This document shows positions 60,135 through 64,000 of a stretch of DNA of 64,000 bases, in pieces (positions within the stretch are counted from its first letter, which is position 1; each line of letters starts with the position of its first letter). Source of the DNA: Lysobacter_K koreensis (GTDB lineage: Bacteria; Pseudomonadota; Gammaproteobacteria; Xanthomonadales; Xanthomonadaceae). Position numbers and translations under genes: made by a program. The stretch is from assembly GCF_042677045.1 (NCBI RefSeq), contig NZ_JBHTIH010000008.1, positions 132,232-196,231 of the forward strand, in the 5' to 3' direction. Under the pieces are notes generated by a model that ran no database searches, had not been told where the DNA came from, and was given only the letters and a program-made list of their open reading frames with translations.

Positions 60135-61343
60135 ATGTCGCCGACCCAACCCGCCCTCACCCAACGCTACGCCGACACCCTCGACGAGATCCGCGCCGCC
60201 GGCCTGTTCAAGTCCGAGCGCGTCATCACCTCGCCGCAGTCCGCCGAGATCACCCTCGCCGACGGCCGCACGGTGCTGAATTTCTGCGCCAACAACTACC
60301 TGGGCCTGGCCGACCACCCCGACGTGATCGCGGCGGCCAAGGACGCGCTCGACACGCATGGCTTCGGCATGGCCTCGGTGCGCTTCATCTGCGGCACCCA
60401 GGACCTGCACAAGCAGCTCGAGCAGACCATCGCCGAGTTCTTCGGCACGCAGGACACGATCCTCTACGCCGCCTGCTTCGACGCCAACGGCGGCCTGTTC
60501 GAGCCGCTGCTGGACGAGAACGACGCGATCATCTCCGACGCGCTCAACCACGCCTCGATCATCGATGGCGTGCGCCTGTGCAAGGCCAAGCGCTACCGCT
60601 ACGCCAACTGCGACATGGCCGACCTGGAGAAGCAGCTGCAACAAGCCAAGGCCGACGGCGCGCGTACGATCATGATCACCTCCGACGGCGTGTTCTCGAT
60701 GGACGGCTTCATCGCCCCGCTCGACCAGATCACCGCGCTGGCGAAGCAATACGGCGCGCTGGTGCACATCGACGAATGCCACGCCACCGGCTTCCTCGGC
60801 GCCAGCGGCCGCGGCTCGGCGGAAGTGAAGGGCGTGATGGACCGGATCGACATCTACACCGGCACGCTGGGCAAGGCGATGGGCGGCGCGCTCGGCGGCT
60901 TCACCACCGCCCGGCGCGAGGTCATCGAACTGCTGCGCCAGCGCTCGCGCCCGTACCTGTTCTCCAATTCGTTGCCACCGCACGTGGTCGCCGCCGGCAT
61001 CAAGGCGTTCGAGATGCTCGCCGCAGCCGGCCAGCTGCGCGAGCAACTGGTCGAGAACACCGGCTACTTCCGCCAGCAGATGACCGCCGCCGGTTTCGAC
61101 ATCAAACCCGGCGTGCACCCGATCAGCCCGGTGATGCTGTACGACGCACCGCTGGCGCAGAAGTTCGCGCAGCGCCTGCTCGAGGAAGGTATCTACGCGA
61201 TCGGCTTCTTCTTCCCGGTGGTGCCGCAGGGCCAGGCGCGCATCCGCACGCAGATCTCGGCCGCGCACACCCGCGAGCACCTCGACCGCGCGATCGCCGC
61301 GTTCATCAAGATCGGTCGCGAGCTCGGTGTATTGAAGGGCTGA
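60135..61343 (+). CDS. kbl: glycine C-acetyltransferase (2-amino-3-ketobutyrate CoA ligase)
   Basis: 402-residue PLP enzyme (alpha-oxoamine synthase family) cleaving 2-amino-3-ketobutyrate with CoA to glycine and acetyl-CoA, completing threonine degradation started by Tdh. Motifs: FCANNYLGLADHPDVIAAAK, ISDALNHASIIDGVRLCKAK, VHIDECHATGFLGASGRG, and the PLP lysine in YTGTLGKAMGGALGG. It is normal length and ends one base before the GTG of the next gene, indicating an operon. Confidence 0.96.
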   Translation: MSPTQPALTQRYADTLDEIRAAGLFKSERVITSPQSAEITLADGRTVLNFCANNYLGLADHPDVIAAAKDALDTHGFGMASVRFICGTQDLHKQLEQTIAEFFGTQDTILYAACFDANGGLFEPLLDENDAIISDALNHASIIDGVRLCKAKRYRYANCDMADLEKQLQQAKADGARTIMITSDGVFSMDGFIAPLDQITALAKQYGALVHIDECHATGFLGASGRGSAEVKGVMDRIDIYTGTLGKAMGGALGGFTTARREVIELLRQRSRPYLFSNSLPPHVVAAGIKAFEMLAAAGQLREQLVENTGYFRQQMTAAGFDIKPGVHPISPVMLYDAPLAQKFAQRLLEEGIYAIGFFFPVVPQGQARIRTQISAAHTREHLDRAIAAFIKIGRELGVLKG

Positions 61344-61344
61344 C

Positions 61345-62304
61345 GTGCGCGCCCTGGTCTTTGAGCAGTTCGGCGGCCCCGAGGTCCTGCACCTGCGCGA
61401 GCTGCCCGACCCGGTGCCGGCCGCCGGTGAAGTGCTGGTGCGCACGCGCGCGATCGGGCTGAACTTCGCCGACGTCTACCGCCGCCAGGGCCACTACCAC
61501 CTGGCCGGCGACCCGCCGTGGATCGCGGGTTACGAAGCCGCGGGCGAAGTGGTGTCGGCGGCGGCGGGCACCGGGTTCGCGCCCGGGGACCGCGTCGCCT
61601 TCGCCGACAGCCCGTACGCCAATGCCGAACTGGTCGCGGTCGCCGCGGAGCGGTTGATCCCGCTGCCCGACGACATCGCCTTCGAGACCGCTGCCGCCTT
61701 GCTGCTGCAGGGCCTGACCGCGCAGTACCTGATCCGCGACAGCCACCCATTGCACGCCGGGCAGACGGTGCTGGTCCACGCCGCGGCCGGCGGCGTCGGC
61801 CAGCTGCTGGTGCAGCTCGCGGTGGCCGCGGGCGCCCGCGTGCTGGCACTGGCCTCGACGCGGGAGAAAACCGCCGTCGCCACCGCCGCCGGCGCACACG
61901 CCACCGCGACCTATGCCGACGATTGGGTCGCCGCGGCGCAGGCATTCGGCGAGGGCGGCGTCGACGTCGCCTACGACTCGGTCGGCAGCACGGTGCACGA
62001 CTCGCTGCGCGCGGTGCGCACCGGCGGCCGCGTGGTGTTCTACGGCATGGCCGGCGGCGACCCGGAGCCGGTCGACCCGCGCGTGCTCATGGACGGCTCG
62101 AAGACGCTGACCGGCGGCGACCTGTGGAACGTGCTGCGCACCGCCGCCGACCGGCGCGAACGCGCGGCCGAGCTGTTCGACCGCGTGCGCGACGGCTCGC
62201 TCCGGGTCACGATCGACGCGCGCTACCCGCTGGCGGAAGGCGCCGCGGCGCATGCGCACCTGGAAAGCCGGCGCGCGCTGGGCAAGGTGCTGTTGCTTCC
62301 GTAG
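61345..62304 (+). CDS. quinone oxidoreductase-like MDR protein
   Basis: 319-residue zinc-free medium-chain reductase. NADPH loop VLVHAAAGGVGQLLVQLAVA; family landmarks GLNFADVYRRQGHYHLAGDP and VGSTVHDSLRAVRTGGRVVF. It probably reduces quinones or conjugated carbonyls. It begins with GTG one base after the kbl stop, so it is co-transcribed with tdh-kbl. The stop TAG (62302-62304) is the TAG of a REP element's GTAG head. Confidence 0.88.
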   Translation: MRALVFEQFGGPEVLHLRELPDPVPAAGEVLVRTRAIGLNFADVYRRQGHYHLAGDPPWIAGYEAAGEVVSAAAGTGFAPGDRVAFADSPYANAELVAVAAERLIPLPDDIAFETAAALLLQGLTAQYLIRDSHPLHAGQTVLVHAAAGGVGQLLVQLAVAAGARVLALASTREKTAVATAAGAHATATYADDWVAAAQAFGEGGVDVAYDSVGSTVHDSLRAVRTGGRVVFYGMAGGDPEPVDPRVLMDGSKTLTGGDLWNVLRTAADRRERAAELFDRVRDGSLRVTIDARYPLAEGAAAHAHLESRRALGKVLLLP

Positions 62305-62365
62305 GGCGGGCCCTGGCCCGCCACCGCCATCTCGACGAAAGCCGGCGGGCCAGGGCCCGCCCTAC
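62301..62365. repeat. class A REP inverted pair between convergent genes
   Basis: GTAGGGCGGGCCCTGGCCCG at 62301 with its inverted copy ending CCTAC at 62365. The left head supplies the stop of the plus-strand oxidoreductase and the right head the stop of the minus-strand pseudouridine synthase. Confidence 0.92.
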
Positions 62366-63087
62366 GACGCCGGCAAGCTCCGCACTTCATCGGCGGTCAA
62401 CGCACGCCACTGCCCTTTCGGCAACTCGCCCAGCGTCAACGGGCCGATCGCGACCCGCAGCAGGCGCAGGACCCCGATATCGAACGCGGCCAGCAGCCGC
62501 CGGATCTGCCGGTTGCGGCCTTCGTCGAGCACGATCTCCAGCCAGGCGTTTTTCTCGCCACTGCGCAGCAGCGTGGCCGCCTTCGCGCGCAGGCGCTCGC
62601 CGCCCTCCTCGACGCCTTCGAGCAATGCCGCCAGCGCCGTCGCATCCGGGATCGCGTCGACCTGGACGTGGTAGGTCTTGTCCGGGCCGAGCAGCGGGTC
62701 GGTAACGCGCGCGGCCCACTCCGGGTCGTTGCAGAACAGCAGCAGGCCTTCGCTGGCCTTGTCCAGCCGCCCGACCGGCGCGAGCCACGGCAGCCCCGCG
62801 CCATCGAAGCAGCGGTAGACGGTGTCGCGGCCGCGTTCATCGCTGGCCGTGGTCACCAGGCCCCGCGGCTTGTTGAGCATCAGGTACAGGCGCGGCGCGG
62901 CGTCGAGGTCGCGGCCGTCGACCGCTATCCGCTGTCGCCCGCGCACCACCGGGTGCTCGGGATCGCGGACGACCCGGCCGTCGACGCAGACCCGGCCGTC
63001 GGCGATCCATTGCGCGGCCTGCGTGCGCGAACACAGCCCGTGCTTGGACAGCACCCGTGCAAGACCATGGCGAGGTGGGGAATTCAT
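62362..63087 (-). CDS. RsuA/RluB-family pseudouridine synthase
   Basis: 241-residue RNA-modifying enzyme. An N-terminal S4 domain (LARVLSKHGLCSRTQAAQWI) is followed by the pseudouridine-synthase core with MLNKPRGLVTTASD and the catalytic aspartate in PVGRLDKASEGLLLFCND, then LDEGRNRQIRRLLAAFD. It modifies a uridine in 16S or 23S rRNA; which one cannot be decided by eye. Start at 63087, because the alternative ATG at 63099 would place its ribosome-binding site inside a hairpin. Its stop lies within a REP element. Confidence 0.9.
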   Translation of the reverse strand: MNSPPRHGLARVLSKHGLCSRTQAAQWIADGRVCVDGRVVRDPEHPVVRGRQRIAVDGRDLDAAPRLYLMLNKPRGLVTTASDERGRDTVYRCFDGAGLPWLAPVGRLDKASEGLLLFCNDPEWAARVTDPLLGPDKTYHVQVDAIPDATALAALLEGVEEGGERLRAKAATLLRSGEKNAWLEIVLDEGRNRQIRRLLAAFDIGVLRLLRVAIGPLTLGELPKGQWRALTADEVRSLPAS

Positions 63088-63101
63088 CGTGGTACCCATC
63101 G

Positions 63102-63130
63102 CAACAACGGCCGCAGAGCGGCCGTTGTTG
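63102..63130 (-). terminator. hairpin terminator after the exported-protein gene
   Basis: Stem CAACAACGGCCGC / GCGGCCGTTGTTG with an AGA loop, 60 bp downstream of the minus-strand gene ending at 63190 and just upstream of the pseudouridine-synthase start. Confidence 0.7.
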
Positions 63131-63189
63131 TCACATCCAATGCTGCGTGCGCGGCGACCGGCGCCCAGCCGGCCGCGCGCACGACCTGC

Positions 63190-63672
63190 TTACTTCGCCT
63201 TGTTCTCTTCCGGCGCCGGCGCGGCGGCCTTGGCCGGGGCGCCCTTCGCCACGCGCACGCCGCGCGACTTCATCCAGGCATCGAACTCCTCGGCGGTCAT
63301 GCGCTTGCCGTTCTGGCTCATGTCGAACCGCCACGGCGAGTTGTCGTGCTTGGTCAGCGGCTTGTAGGCGGCCGGATCGGCGCTGCTGGCCGGCGCGGTC
63401 GGTGCGTTCTTGCCCGCGGCGACGCTCTGGCACTTTTCGATGCGCATGCGCAGCAGCACGTTGTCGACCGACTGCGCCTCGTCGTAGGCCTGCGCCAGCA
63501 CGCCGCTGGGCGCGCCGAGCTTGTGATTGGGCGATGCCAGTTCCGGTGCGACCGCGGCGGCCATCGCCGGTCGCGCGCCCGCGGCGGTCGAAACCGCGAG
63601 GCCTGCGCAATCCTGCGCGGCAGCCCAACCCGACAACAGCAACAACGGTAGTGCCACAGCAAACTTGCGCAT
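63190..63672 (-). CDS. exported protein of unknown function
   Basis: 160 residues with a signal peptide (MRKFAVALPLLLLSGWAAAQ). The mature part contains two cysteines, an alanine-rich linker, and SPWRFDMSQNGKRMTAEEFD followed by WMKSRGVRVAKG and an Ala/Pro/Lys-rich C-terminus. The MTAEEFDAWMKSRGVRVAKG pattern is seen in conserved Xanthomonadaceae periplasmic proteins, but no function is known to me. Monocistronic by its flanking hairpins. Confidence 0.72.
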   Translation of the reverse strand: MRKFAVALPLLLLSGWAAAQDCAGLAVSTAAGARPAMAAAVAPELASPNHKLGAPSGVLAQAYDEAQSVDNVLLRMRIEKCQSVAAGKNAPTAPASSADPAAYKPLTKHDNSPWRFDMSQNGKRMTAEEFDAWMKSRGVRVAKGAPAKAAAPAPEENKAK

Positions 63673-63864
63673 GATCGTCTCCCCCGTGAGTTCAGGCTGA
63701 AGTGTAGGTGTGGCCCGAAACGTTGCACAGTCGTTAAACGGTGCGCGCCGTTACAGTCCCGCATAGTGGGTAGCAGCGCACAGTTGCGGCGCAGGACGCG
63801 ATTAAAGCATCCCGCCGGTTACGCGATGTGTTCGCCGCGGCGCGGGCTCCGCGCGAGAAAAAAA

Positions 63865-63889
63865 GAAGCCCGGCACAAGGCCGGGCTTC
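63865..63889 (-). terminator. Rho-independent terminator of the OmpA-family gene
   Basis: Stem GAAGCCCGG / CCGGGCTTC with a CACAAGG-type loop. On the minus strand it is followed by TTTTTTTCTCG. Confidence 0.88.
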
Positions 63890-63922
63890 GGGTGTTGCAC
63901 GGTCGCTCCGAAGAGCTGGCGC

Positions 63923-64000
63923 TTAGTTCTGGACGTTCAGCTCGGTGCGGCGGTTGCGCGCACGGCCTTCCGGATTGTCCGAACCGTCTTCGTTGGTGTT
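63923..64000 (-). CDS. OmpA-family protein, 3' end only
   Basis: The last 25 codons of a minus-strand gene running off the window, reading NTNEDGSDNPEGRARNRRTE then LNVQN and TAA at 63925-63923. GRARNRRTEL is the conserved end of the OmpA C-terminal peptidoglycan-binding domain. The remainder, including any beta-barrel or lipoprotein signal, is outside the window. Confidence 0.85.
   Translation of the reverse strand, partial: NTNEDGSDNPEGRARNRRTELNVQN

Noticed and set aside
63673..63860. tRNA or small RNA gene upstream of the exported protein
   Set aside because: No cloverleaf or clear promoter-terminator pair could be traced by eye.

Overview
The window is a high-GC chromosomal segment with very dense coding on both strands. 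The gene content and non-coding repeats point to a member of the Xanthomonadaceae/Lysobacteraceae, with Lysobacter, Luteimonas and Pseudoxanthomonas as the closest guesses. Supporting signs are paired S46 dipeptidyl-peptidases, a GspA/GspB pair, a ribosomal protein THX with a long basic tail, a zinc TonB receptor with its own Zur, and abundant GTAG-headed REP palindromes with a decayed RAYT transposase. The genus is inference; no rRNA gene is present.

Layout. 0-8.6 kb: two EamA exporters, a LysR regulator, a TfoX-N gene broken by a stop codon, gspA-gspB, a cupin, DoxX and dbpA. 8.7-14.6 kb: five same-strand genes, namely an ECF-type sigma factor, a membrane protein, a SLOG-SLATT-like protein, a TIR-TM-TPR protein and a small unknown protein. 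This is the best candidate for an uncharacterised signalling or defence system. 14.6-25.6 kb: housekeeping and solitary genes (desaturase, GIY-YIG, S4, lipoprotein protease-like, methyltransferase, GNAT, GAF histidine kinase, Tat-exported aminotransferase) with a 42/43-bp hairpin repeat array. 25.6-28.0 kb: REP elements, a RAYT remnant and two low-GC orphan genes. 28-38.6 kb: histidine degradation genes hutU, hutF and hutI (five-step HutF route), alkylation repair (Ada/AlkA plus Ogt), a phosphodiesterase lipoprotein and a dipeptidase.

38.6-45.8 kb: THX, a zinc locus (MerC-like protein and ZnuD-like receptor diverging from a putative Zur box, and zur directly behind gltX), lpxH, and a 468-bp solitary integron gene cassette whose 5' junction is the last base of the lpxH stop codon. 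A frameshifted lipoprotein follows. 45.8-53.7 kb: the conserved folC-SPOR-cvpA-purF block with a DUF455 gene, a histidine phosphatase and serA. 53.9-64 kb: DUF3224, two S46 peptidases, tdh-kbl (threonine to glycine), a quinone oxidoreductase, an RsuA-family pseudouridine synthase, a periplasmic unknown and the 3' end of an OmpA-family gene.

Across the window, REP palindromes of three sequence classes share a GTAG head. In five genes the TAG of that head, or of an ATAG variant, serves as the stop codon. No tRNA, rRNA, CRISPR array, prophage or intact insertion sequence was seen. All domain calls were made by eye, without database searches.
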